NCBI GenBank assembly: GCA_001897855.1
Contig: MKUO01000011.1
Span: 1-64,000 of the forward strand
Reading direction: 5' to 3'
Origin: Bacteroidetes bacterium 43-93
Lineage (GTDB): Bacteria; Bacteroidota; Bacteroidia; Chitinophagales; Chitinophagaceae
Length of the DNA stretch: 64,000 nucleotides
This document shows, piece by piece, positions 49,801 through 57,255 of this stretch. Each line of letters opens with the position of its first letter. Positions within the stretch are counted from its first letter, which is position 1. The position numbers were made by a program, and so were the translations under genes. The notes beneath the pieces were generated by a model. It was given only the letters and a program-made list of their open reading frames with translations, was not told the DNA's origin and searched no databases.

Positions 49801-51074
49801 GATGATATTATCTGTGCCAGCCAGTCTTCTGAGGGTAGCTCCCTATTTTTGCTTACGCTGTTTGCTAGAAACGATTGAAGTACTAATAGCGCTTGCGCTT
49901 CGGTATTGAATGATCGTAAATCGAGCCAATGCACATTTTGATATCGTGCTGCCACCAAGGCAGCCAATTGCGTTTTTCCAGTGCCATTTATGCCTTGGAG
50001 ATTAACCCAACTACTGCGGGTAAATAAGTATATTACTGAATCAACTTTTCTTTTGCGCTGTGAGGCATTATTCACTAATTGTGGGGGTGCAATAGAAAAT
50101 GGAAGCTGCTGATAATTATAAACCGCATCTATCTTTTCAGACAAGTCGGCTCTTGCAATCAGTCCAGACAAGAGGTTCCTTTGCTCGCCTAGCTCTCTCT
50201 TTATGTTTGCGATTTCCTCGGAAACTAAATTGAGGATACCGAGAATAACTTTCAAAAGTTGCTCATCCTTTCCGTCGAGCTTAGGTAGCGTTAATTGTTG
50301 TTGAAACTCCTCTCTCCCGAGATATTTTTCTCCTTTTTGGCAAAGTATTTTAAAAACGTGTAGAAATAGTCTTGCGTACAAATCATTGATGTCTATGTCT
50401 TCCGTTATAAGGATTTCTATTAGTTGCGCTTTTACTTCTTCGGCTACAGAGTGTTCGCTACCACTGCTAAAGCTCCATTGAAATGATCTAACAAAATCAT
50501 GAAAGAAGTCTACATCTTCCATTTGTTTCACCATTTCCTCGTAAAATTCTATACTAGCTTCGTCCTTCTCGTCTTTATCTTTTTTTGCTTGCACTTTTTC
50601 CTTGCTGGCTTGGAACTTACTTATTATGTGAGACTGAATCTTCTTTAGGGTTTCATTGCCATCGTCTTTTTGCGTTCCATTATGGATGCCTATCCATTTT
50701 TTTATCCCTGCTTCGCTTTTTTTAAAGATAGCGGGACGTTCTACTCCATACTTAGTATTTGTCACAAATCGGAAACGCAACTTAAGTGTTGGATTGTTCT
50801 TTCGATGCTGATAGAAATTGACGATACTTTCCAACGTCGTTTCAGATGTAAGTGTTAAGTTTTCATCTCTATGCTTTACTTGTCCAAGCTCGCGATCTAC
50901 TTCCCCACCTTCAATAGTTTGTTTAACAATGTCAAAGTCTTCTCCTTTCTCAAGCTCCAGTCTTTCGTTTTCTTCTAATTTAATCCATTGAAGAATTGTG
51001 GTATCAACTTGATATACGTAGCCCCTGATTGTACTCCAGGCATCCCTATTTTTTATTTCCTTAAAGTCTTTCAT
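46842..51074 (-). CDS. Candidate defence effector: Cap4/DUF4297-like nuclease N-terminus + STAND-like NTPase + helical (TPR-like) C-terminus
   Basis: IRGYVYQVDTTILQWIKLEENERLELEKGEDFDIV...ELGQVKHR; Walker A LQGINGTGKTQ; Walker B-like SIIVVNDLP; CHFLTTSNHNVA; long helical C-terminus. Confidence 0.7.
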   Translation of the reverse strand: MKDFKEIKNRDAWSTIRGYVYQVDTTILQWIKLEENERLELEKGEDFDIVKQTIEGGEVDRELGQVKHRDENLTLTSETTLESIVNFYQHRKNNPTLKLRFRFVTNTKYGVERPAIFKKSEAGIKKWIGIHNGTQKDDGNETLKKIQSHIISKFQASKEKVQAKKDKDEKDEASIEFYEEMVKQMEDVDFFHDFVRSFQWSFSSGSEHSVAEEVKAQLIEILITEDIDINDLYARLFLHVFKILCQKGEKYLGREEFQQQLTLPKLDGKDEQLLKVILGILNLVSEEIANIKRELGEQRNLLSGLIARADLSEKIDAVYNYQQLPFSIAPPQLVNNASQRKRKVDSVIYLFTRSSWVNLQGINGTGKTQLAALVAARYQNVHWLDLRSFNTEAQALLVLQSFLANSVSKNRELPSEDWLAQIISSLPSNSIIVVNDLPSLTNSSQLAILLSAIATEAKSASCHFLTTSNHNVARPVREYVLADTLVTYDDLSFTDAEILEYMRNSGIKEIYYPHIGFISTKTRRNPRLITSVIYHLRDLPVETDEEAVQAILDREITEEILDDAQETIANYIQDPSSRELLYRLSLIHWEYPFDMVQTIGEVQVGIDFPSERLSQLVNIWIQTQGKNYLTSPLIFDIGKKNLSAEKVRQVYNAAAVVLLKDKKLDQISAYRVINLYVQAEDVNEAGRVLAMVLSSATTIEDAKYAEEWGYLAIWSEMPLPVNMSIGIKTIVRTEQRRLNQMLGKDYSRFVQDLKMLYKVSNSSQEKFFLAISILSGFDTNSEEFFEYYNFVLDHISVLELKGDLKLDLKILGLVLWSPVQFIRTADQVDMWMSAVARTKRELGVNILEGGYDDFSSGISVLKSRIVSDSKQIETNEDYRASILEQLIRLKEFLQDYNGDLAAIVEAEIFRIRYYFSTDKESMLAEIQSMEDAYQNPTSKYLLVSTIGKALYPNEVSHSLISEAVALNCYKQHTFPETLVYNASIVAAENKSFALTMVKTAYDLIQIISPFETDHLQYKAELALAYWLNDYALEALNEFGEVVEMLLSIKAKGEVDPKWYRIFGFTGHILSWVSHPEFHELVPTVGIFTVNNNDDKHRDRYNAKNDCLMFVHLADLASRLGSAEEAEFWANKAFDTARAADDIGVMQLVSISCSQYPLINKKFETAFEQYLTNGLLAAYFTRTGIDRYNSLTKVSFDEIQDDKPSEYWNTAEDTIIAFCLIPMMLQVNTAYLDNYHDYDKLKQSLINLVTGYLPAASDKVRWEKIVEIVQKSFSDSCDIDALVNIANSYSTIDEEKHLQLLALAGTFTKIKDDERSIIQLMNIVPYIERTIDKQSAVIKYVLIPFVRSVCANYARKQATAERLSLLLSKLEMVNNTDPNALQHLMQIIVNEFQIAVQDSRRDWLFNYINPN

Positions 51075-51098
51075 GTGTTTCTAGTCGTTGGTAATAGA

Positions 51099-51947
51099 TC
51101 AAGGAGAATTTCTTTTGCTAACACTACTTACAGAGTAGGTGTCGGAATTTGCTTCGTGATGAAATACAAATTTAATTATTCGCTTGGGTCCAACAGGCAT
51201 ATCAGCAACCCAAAAAGGCTTGTCTCGCCTTTCTTCGTAGAGCTCGCAGAAAAAAAAGCCATTAATTAGATAGCGAAAAATTTGTGACGGATGGCTTAGA
51301 CTATAATTTTCTTTGACAGTAGAAAGAGCTACACCTTTATACGTGAAGTGCTTGTAAGCATGAAAGACGCCACTGGTAAATTCAGATACACCTTTGGGGT
51401 CGGGATCAATTTGGCGGAAGAATGTAACTCTTAAAAGTTTCCCTACCGGCTTCCCATTTCTAAGTTCAGTGATATAGGCAAAATTATCGATGCCTAAAAA
51501 ATCATCAAAGGCTTCTCTTGACCCTTCCGGTACTGTTTCATAAAGAGCATCTAAAACATCCTTCGCATTACGCGTTCCAAATTTTTCTTTGTGTAGTTCT
51601 ATCGCTCTTGGTAATGTGCTATGTATTACATCATAGAATACTCTAGTTGCGCCTATTGCGAATATTCTTTTTTTATAAAAGATCAAATGCCATTTATCTC
51701 GTGATAAACCTATATGTGCATGTGTCTGCTTTTTGTGCTGTGGGTTCTTCTTATGGACATTATTTTCATGATTGAATAATGCCTCTGATTTTTTCTCAAT
51801 GTATTCGTGTAGCTTTTCAAAGTCAGCATCATCTATTCGCTTTTTAAACTTGATTTTATGATATGAATACCGATCAGAAATGTAGAAGCATACTTCCGAA
51901 CAGACATCCAACAACCGCTGCCATAGCTGTATTATTATAGTTTTCAT
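51099..51947 (-). CDS. Protein of unknown function, upstream partner of the STAND-like gene
   Basis: 282-aa ORF, same strand, 24 bp upstream of the 1410-aa gene; no family recognised. Confidence 0.65.
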   Translation of the reverse strand: MKTIIIQLWQRLLDVCSEVCFYISDRYSYHKIKFKKRIDDADFEKLHEYIEKKSEALFNHENNVHKKNPQHKKQTHAHIGLSRDKWHLIFYKKRIFAIGATRVFYDVIHSTLPRAIELHKEKFGTRNAKDVLDALYETVPEGSREAFDDFLGIDNFAYITELRNGKPVGKLLRVTFFRQIDPDPKGVSEFTSGVFHAYKHFTYKGVALSTVKENYSLSHPSQIFRYLINGFFFCELYEERRDKPFWVADMPVGPKRIIKFVFHHEANSDTYSVSSVSKRNSP

Positions 51948-51970
51948 TTTTGTGACATGCTTGCATTTTA

Positions 51971-51978
51971 CAAAGCTA
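51971..51978 (-). promoter_or_regulatory. Putative -7 element TAGCTTTG of the two-gene island operon
   Basis: Exact TAnnTTTG on the minus strand just upstream of the 51947 start; no clear -33 element. Confidence 0.35.
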
Positions 51979-52824
51979 AATATATAACTCTAAAAACGCG
52001 ATGTTTTAGATTTCAAATATTCCAGTCGGAAACATGCCTTGATGCGCTCGATATAACGGCCGAAGAGTTTTTCTAACATTGTAACGATAAATGCCAGGTG
52101 CACTATAAGCATCAGTAAAAAACATGATTAAGTATATCTTCTACCGCTGTTGAAATCTATACGAGAATCACTCATAATGCAAATTTAATCCGAATATGGC
52201 TGATCAGTAAAATTTTACAGATTTATTGTTTCAGTAAATTAACACAAGGTATATTATAACTCATGCCTCCTATAGAATATCCTCATTTCTTGTTATCAAA
52301 CAATTGTATTGTAAAGTTATATAAACCCGAATTCCAATTGTGATCTACTGAATATGAGAATACTGAATAATACTTCTATCTAATTATTTTTTACAAAAAT
52401 GTGGCTGGTTGAAATATTTTTTTACATTAGCTGCGAAATACGAATGTCCTTATTGGCATTCTTGTACATTCTATCGTTTGTTGTTTTTTTAACAATACCT
52501 ACCACGAATAATAACGTAATTTGCACCTATAAATCAATTATGAATATTGCCGGTATATACGATAAAATACAAGCCTGTCTCATTACAGGTATTGCCGGTA
52601 TGCATACTAATAACGAAAATTCAATTCTCGGTAAGGTCTATTATTTCTCAAGTTTCAAAGACTTTAACACTATTTCCCGGGCCTGTATTTAACCTAGGTT
52701 CGGGTTTGCTTCCACACCATCCAAATATTTTTGTATCCATCAAAGGCTAGCTGAAATGTTTGAGCCGCCATTTACATTCGGCCGGCTATAATTAAGTTTT
52801 ATTAAAATCTAAAACTGTATAGTT

Positions 52825-53211
52825 ATGAATACACGTGCTAAAAATCCAGTTATTGTTACCGAGGAGGATTACCAGCTACTGAAAGGGTATATCAATCCTG
52901 ATCTTGACAGAGAAGATGAACTGACATTAAGCGGTGAACTCAAAAGAGCTGTCATTGTAAGTAACGATGCATTTCCTTCACATAACGTTCGACTTAATTC
53001 GAGGGTATCAGTATTGAATTTAGAAACAAACAAAGTTATTGAGTTCACACTCGTAATGCCCGCCCATGCTGATATGCAAAAGAATAAAGTGTCTATCCTT
53101 ACACCAATGGGTGCAGCGTTGATAGGATTTCGAAAAGGTGAGGAAGTTCAGCTGAAAGTTCCGGGAGGACTTAAAAGATTCAGGATATTGGATGTTTGTA
53201 ATAATAAGTAG
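52825..53211 (+). CDS. GreA/GreB-family / Rnk-like (nucleoside diphosphate kinase regulator-like) protein
   Basis: VRLNSRVSVLNLETNKVIEFTLVMPAHADMQKNKVSILTPMGAALIGFRKGEEVQLKVPGGLKRFRI. Confidence 0.8.
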   Translation: MNTRAKNPVIVTEEDYQLLKGYINPDLDREDELTLSGELKRAVIVSNDAFPSHNVRLNSRVSVLNLETNKVIEFTLVMPAHADMQKNKVSILTPMGAALIGFRKGEEVQLKVPGGLKRFRILDVCNNK

Positions 53212-53233
53212 TTTTTACATCTGCATATATTGC

Positions 53234-53272
53234 AAGCTGCCTTTCCAGGCAGCTTTATTATTTTTTCTTAAT
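53234..53272 (+). terminator. Rho-independent terminator of the Rnk-like gene
   Basis: AAGCTGCCT ttcc AGGCAGCTT followed by TATTATTTTTTC. Confidence 0.85.
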
Positions 53273-53708
53273 ACATCTAAATCTAATTTCCATGTCTTGT
53301 ACAATACAGACAAAATGTCAAAAATCCTTTGAAAGGACTCTTTTATTTCTATTTTCAAAACATACTGTTTGCTTCTATATTTGTTACAAAGCATGGGGAA
53401 TGTTAAATGTTTTCCCATGTTTATTGTGCATCTTTAAAAAATAATTATTATAAACCGTCAAAAAATTCAGCGATGATCTCTCCGTTTGTTCAAAAGGATC
53501 GTAGTCAATTTGATAAAAGAAATATACCCACAATCAGATTATGTTCGACGATGTCGTGAAGAACATATTGACGAATTTGATCGTTAAGGCTGTGGATAAT
53601 AATCTGAGTTTCATAAAGGATATTTAAAAGATGAATAGACCAGTGCCCCAATTATTAATATTAAATAATGCTATCTCCAACGAAACAAAAACATATTTAA
53701 AATATTAT

Positions 53709-54143
53709 CTATATATTAATGAGATACGCGAGGTTATCATTAATAGCCTCACACAGTTCACTAATTTTCCTTCGGTTACAAAGCTGTTTGAATGAATCTC
53801 TGATTACTTTATAATCATCATGTATAGGGCATGGATGAGAGGCCGAGCATTTACTTAACCCAAGTCCGCATTGGTTGAATACCTCGTCGCCATCAATAGC
53901 TTGTACAATAACAATGATCTTCTTTTCCCGCTGCTTATCAGTAATATAAAATCCTCCGTTAGGGCCTTTTACACTATTAATAATATTTTCTTTCACCAGC
54001 TTCTGCAGAAGTTTGCCTACTGTATGCTCACTCTCATCTATGTATTGGGCTATCTCCTTTATGCCTGATCTTGCATTGGCATCCTTTTGAGAGCCTATAT
54101 ATATTACCGCTTTAATAGCTGCCTTGCATGTTACGCTCAACAT
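53709..54143 (-). CDS. Rrf2-family transcriptional regulator with Cys cluster (NsrR/IscR-like)
   Basis: AAIKAVIYIGSQ...GIKEIAQYIDESEHTVGKLLQKLVKENIINSVKGPNGGFYI; CGLGLSKCSASHPCPIHD. Confidence 0.88.
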   Translation of the reverse strand: MLSVTCKAAIKAVIYIGSQKDANARSGIKEIAQYIDESEHTVGKLLQKLVKENIINSVKGPNGGFYITDKQREKKIIVIVQAIDGDEVFNQCGLGLSKCSASHPCPIHDDYKVIRDSFKQLCNRRKISELCEAINDNLAYLINI

Positions 54144-54218
54144 ATTGCTACATTACTGTTCATCAACAATATTATACTTTAATCATGAATTTCTATGGAT
54201 GACTTTAGTTGCCACAGT

Positions 54219-54542
54219 TTAATGACCTAAAAATTGCTTCCCCCTTTCAGATATCCTTTCATAACTCCATGGCGGATCAAAAACTAAATCTACTTCTACG
54301 CCAAAACCCGGGAAGCTGCCCTCAAGGCTCCTGATAACGTTGTCCCTGATGCTTTCACCCATTGGGCAAAACTGCGTTGTCAGGGTCATCGCGCAAAAAA
54401 TCTTTCCATTCACTTCATCAAAATCCACCTGGTATATTAAGCCCAGATCAACAACGTTTAATCCTATCTCCGGATCATACACATGCTCCAGTGCGGAAAG
54501 CGCCAATGCGCATTGATCGTTATTGTTAGTTATCATTTCCAT
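54219..54542 (-). CDS. Metal-sulfur cluster assembly factor (MIP18/DUF59 family)
   Basis: ALSALEHVYDPEIGLNVVDLGLIYQVDF...MTLTTQFCPMGESI. Confidence 0.9.
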   Translation of the reverse strand: MEMITNNNDQCALALSALEHVYDPEIGLNVVDLGLIYQVDFDEVNGKIFCAMTLTTQFCPMGESIRDNVIRSLEGSFPGFGVEVDLVFDPPWSYERISERGKQFLGH

Positions 54543-55824
54543 TTTCAGCTTTGTGTTGCATAATTGATAGTACGTTTACAGCATACATTACAGATGTGAT
54601 GATGAGCAACACAGCCCCACTCTGCAGCAATAATACGGTTGATGTTAAAATGCCTATCGAAAAAACCGCGAATCCCAGCAAATAGGCAACACTCATTATT
54701 CTGAAATTCTTATGATTGAATATATCCTTTGGGCTGGGCGTTTTGCCCGATACACTTCTTTGATGATACACTTTGTTCCATACAATGAAAGGAAGGGTTT
54801 TGAAGGTCATTCCGAGAATAATTGCAGTTATCCATCCAAAGAAAATAGTAAACCCATATGTGGTAATGATTGTTGACTGCTTTTTAGTAAGTCCCGACAG
54901 GATTATAATAAGTAACAGCAATAGCACAGGGAGCAGCATCATTAAGACGGATAGCAGAGATACCTTCACCTGGTTATCTATCTGTTTGCGGATCCTCTGT
55001 TTTGCTGACTTATAACAATAATAAATAAATCCGGTTACTGCTGATAAGAACAACACGGCAGGCACTATTATTAACACTTCTTTGGCCTGCAATAAAAACA
55101 ATATCGTATAGCAGAGCAAGGCGCCGTTTATCAACCCATAGATCCACCACAACAATCGGGTATTGGTGTACTTAGATATCATAAACATAGGTATCAGCCG
55201 GGAGCCCACGCCCGTTATCAGCAGGAAAAACCAGCCTATAATCCCTAAATGTGCGTGCAGTGGCAAATACCTGATCGAATCCTCAGGCAGCAGGATATGG
55301 ATAAAGTTTAGCAAAAGTATAAACCCCAATGTAACTGTAAACAATAACCAGCCAGTTGCAGTCAACACAAATATTGCATGCACATTTTCGTTGTGGCTTT
55401 CTGAGATGCTTAGCGCAATATTGATCAGAAAACTAAGTACCGACAAAACGATGAGGCTGCCCCCCACTATAGCCGGGGCGCCCATGTTAAAAAAAAAGAA
55501 AGCATACACGAGCAAGGGAATACCTATTGCAGCCAAAATAAAGGAGGCATAGGCTAATCTTTCGCTATATAGCCGTCCTTCAATAATTACCGGAACAAGC
55601 TGATGGCTTGCACCTAGTATGATCATGGTACCCCATCCCAGTGCCATTGTATGGGTAGTAGCAAGCACCCGTGGCTGAAAGTAATGATGCAAAAGTGTGC
55701 CGGACGAAAAGAAAAGCATGATCGTTGCCACGACAAAAGATAATGCAGCGTACATATAAAATGGAAGAACAACTTTGTAGGACGTTGTTTTTACTGCGGC
55801 ATTATTTGTATTCGGAGCAAACAT
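54526..55824 (-). CDS. Multi-TM NnrS/heme-copper-oxidase-subunit-I-like membrane protein
   Basis: 432 aa, ~12 TM; conserved-looking His positions (ATTHTMALGWGTMIILGASHQLVPV; LPLHAHLGIIGWFFLLITGVGSRLIPMF). Confidence 0.6.
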   Translation of the reverse strand: MFAPNTNNAAVKTTSYKVVLPFYMYAALSFVVATIMLFFSSGTLLHHYFQPRVLATTHTMALGWGTMIILGASHQLVPVIIEGRLYSERLAYASFILAAIGIPLLVYAFFFFNMGAPAIVGGSLIVLSVLSFLINIALSISESHNENVHAIFVLTATGWLLFTVTLGFILLLNFIHILLPEDSIRYLPLHAHLGIIGWFFLLITGVGSRLIPMFMISKYTNTRLLWWIYGLINGALLCYTILFLLQAKEVLIIVPAVLFLSAVTGFIYYCYKSAKQRIRKQIDNQVKVSLLSVLMMLLPVLLLLLIIILSGLTKKQSTIITTYGFTIFFGWITAIILGMTFKTLPFIVWNKVYHQRSVSGKTPSPKDIFNHKNFRIMSVAYLLGFAVFSIGILTSTVLLLQSGAVLLIITSVMYAVNVLSIMQHKAENGNDN

Positions 55825-55825
55825 A

Positions 55826-56641
55826 TCATGCTTTGAAAATGATCAGATGCACTTCGCTATCGCTTATCTCCTTTATACGGTAATCGAATTTTCTCTCCTG
55901 CAACTCAGGCAGTAGAAAAACAGGTATTCGCTTATGAAACACGTATAAGGCTTTATCGGCAAGAAGATGCTCCAGTTCACTAAGTATAGTCAGCATAGGT
56001 TGCGGCATTTCCATATGCCTGACGTCAATCGTCACCAGGGCGTTTTCATATTTTCCAACAATACCGCCCCAGTCTCCTCCGGTGTTTGACTGCGGCTGTT
56101 TGAACACCGCTTCGGTTTCCTTATAGAAATAAGTATGCACCTCGTTATCGTCAATTGTTTCCACGTAATATTCATACCCTTCCTTCTTCAATATTTGTAT
56201 CAGCGGTGTTGGTTCAAAACTATTGATCAGTTTTAATACTTCTCCCTTTGCCAGCTTCTTAAGCCTTTCTACAATATTCTTAAAAGGATCTTTACCACCT
56301 TCAATTACAGGGCGTACATCCAGTTCTTCTACACGGATACAACCGATGCGCAACATAAAATCAGGCTTCGTGATATCTTCTTCCTTCTCTTCTGCAGAAG
56401 TCCTGTCAATTACAAATCCCAGTGGCTGAAGTTTACTGAAAAACACATCTATATCACAACCACCCGCTTTGCTTGCCATTTTTATGGTTGTTCGGGCAGC
56501 CATAATTCTTCGCAATACGGGGTTTCTAAGCTTTTCAAACCTGGGTGTAATACTAATGATGGCCTCCAGCGCCGCGGGATTGGATTTTATAATGGTGGCC
56601 AGCTTTGTATTGGCATTAATAACGTTAGGTGATTTATTCAT
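55826..56641 (-). CDS. DUF2249-domain protein with DUF1858-like N-terminus
   Basis: NANTKLATIIKSNPAALEAI...; C-terminal ELDVRPVIEGGKDPFKNIVERLKKLAKGEVLKLINSFEPTPLIQILKKEGYEYYVE. Confidence 0.7.
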   Translation of the reverse strand: MNKSPNVINANTKLATIIKSNPAALEAIISITPRFEKLRNPVLRRIMAARTTIKMASKAGGCDIDVFFSKLQPLGFVIDRTSAEEKEEDITKPDFMLRIGCIRVEELDVRPVIEGGKDPFKNIVERLKKLAKGEVLKLINSFEPTPLIQILKKEGYEYYVETIDDNEVHTYFYKETEAVFKQPQSNTGGDWGGIVGKYENALVTIDVRHMEMPQPMLTILSELEHLLADKALYVFHKRIPVFLLPELQERKFDYRIKEISDSEVHLIIFKA

Positions 56642-56678
56642 TTGTTTGTTGCTATTAGTTTTCCTTAACCGGGTGTAT

Positions 56679-57101
56679 TTATGCCTTATCCAATTGCTGT
56701 AGTTCCTGTTCTATTTTGGTTACGTCCAGACCTTTCTCGGCACAAACCTCTTTTACGGTCTTTTTGCCCTCGCAACTAAAATCCAATCCATATTTTTTGA
56801 AAACTTCTGCCTTGCGCAGATCTTTTGCAGCTATTTCGCCAAGTGTTTCATCGCTGTCGCTCATTCGGCGTTTGCTTATTTTTACCTTCCACCATTCCGG
56901 GCCTTGCTCCTGGTACTCCCAGATAAATATATTACCACGTTCTCCTATCAGCTGATAATACAGAGGCTTAGGATCATGATCGTTGTGTAGGATCAAACTT
57001 TCACCTTCGTGCAGCTTGTCAAATTCGGCAAAAATGGTAGGATGTTTTTGCCTTGGCTCAAGCAATGTTACGTTCAAAATGTTCTCTGCTGTTGCGTTCA
57101 T
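56679..57101 (-). CDS. DUF2249 protein with C-terminal ScdA_N/DUF542-like segment
   Basis: RQKHPTIFAEFDKLHEGESLILHNDHDPKPLYYQL; AEVFKKYGLDFSCEGKKTVKEVCAEKGLD. Confidence 0.8.
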   Translation of the reverse strand: MNATAENILNVTLLEPRQKHPTIFAEFDKLHEGESLILHNDHDPKPLYYQLIGERGNIFIWEYQEQGPEWWKVKISKRRMSDSDETLGEIAAKDLRKAEVFKKYGLDFSCEGKKTVKEVCAEKGLDVTKIEQELQQLDKA

Positions 57102-57157
57102 TTTTGATGTTTTTAGTTAACTGTATATGCAAAAGTACAAATAACCTCCAAATAAAG

Positions 57158-57169
57158 GTATTTAAATAC
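57158..57169. promoter_or_regulatory. Palindromic operator candidate GTATTTAAATAC
   Basis: Perfect 12-bp palindrome upstream of the 57101 start, 20+ nt upstream of a minus-strand TACTTTTG -7 element. Confidence 0.4.
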
Positions 57170-57201
57170 TTTTTTTATTTGAAAGCTCTTTTTATACTAA
57201 T

Positions 57202-57230
57202 AAAAAACGAAGGGCATTGAATTCCCTTCG
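57202..57230 (-). terminator. Terminator of the cytochrome oxidase gene
   Basis: CGAAGGG ... CCCTTCG with a T run on the minus strand. Confidence 0.75.
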
Positions 57231-57255
57231 TCAAATAATAGCCCCAATCTGTAAA

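Noticed and set aside
52399-52750. Small ORFs 52399-52692 and 52547-52750
   Set aside because: AT-rich intergenic region, mutually overlapping frames, no recognisable motif.
53460-53640. Possible degenerate coding remnant between the Rnk-like and Rrf2 genes
   Set aside because: Short fragments translate in changing frames; no family recognised, so not reported as a pseudogene.
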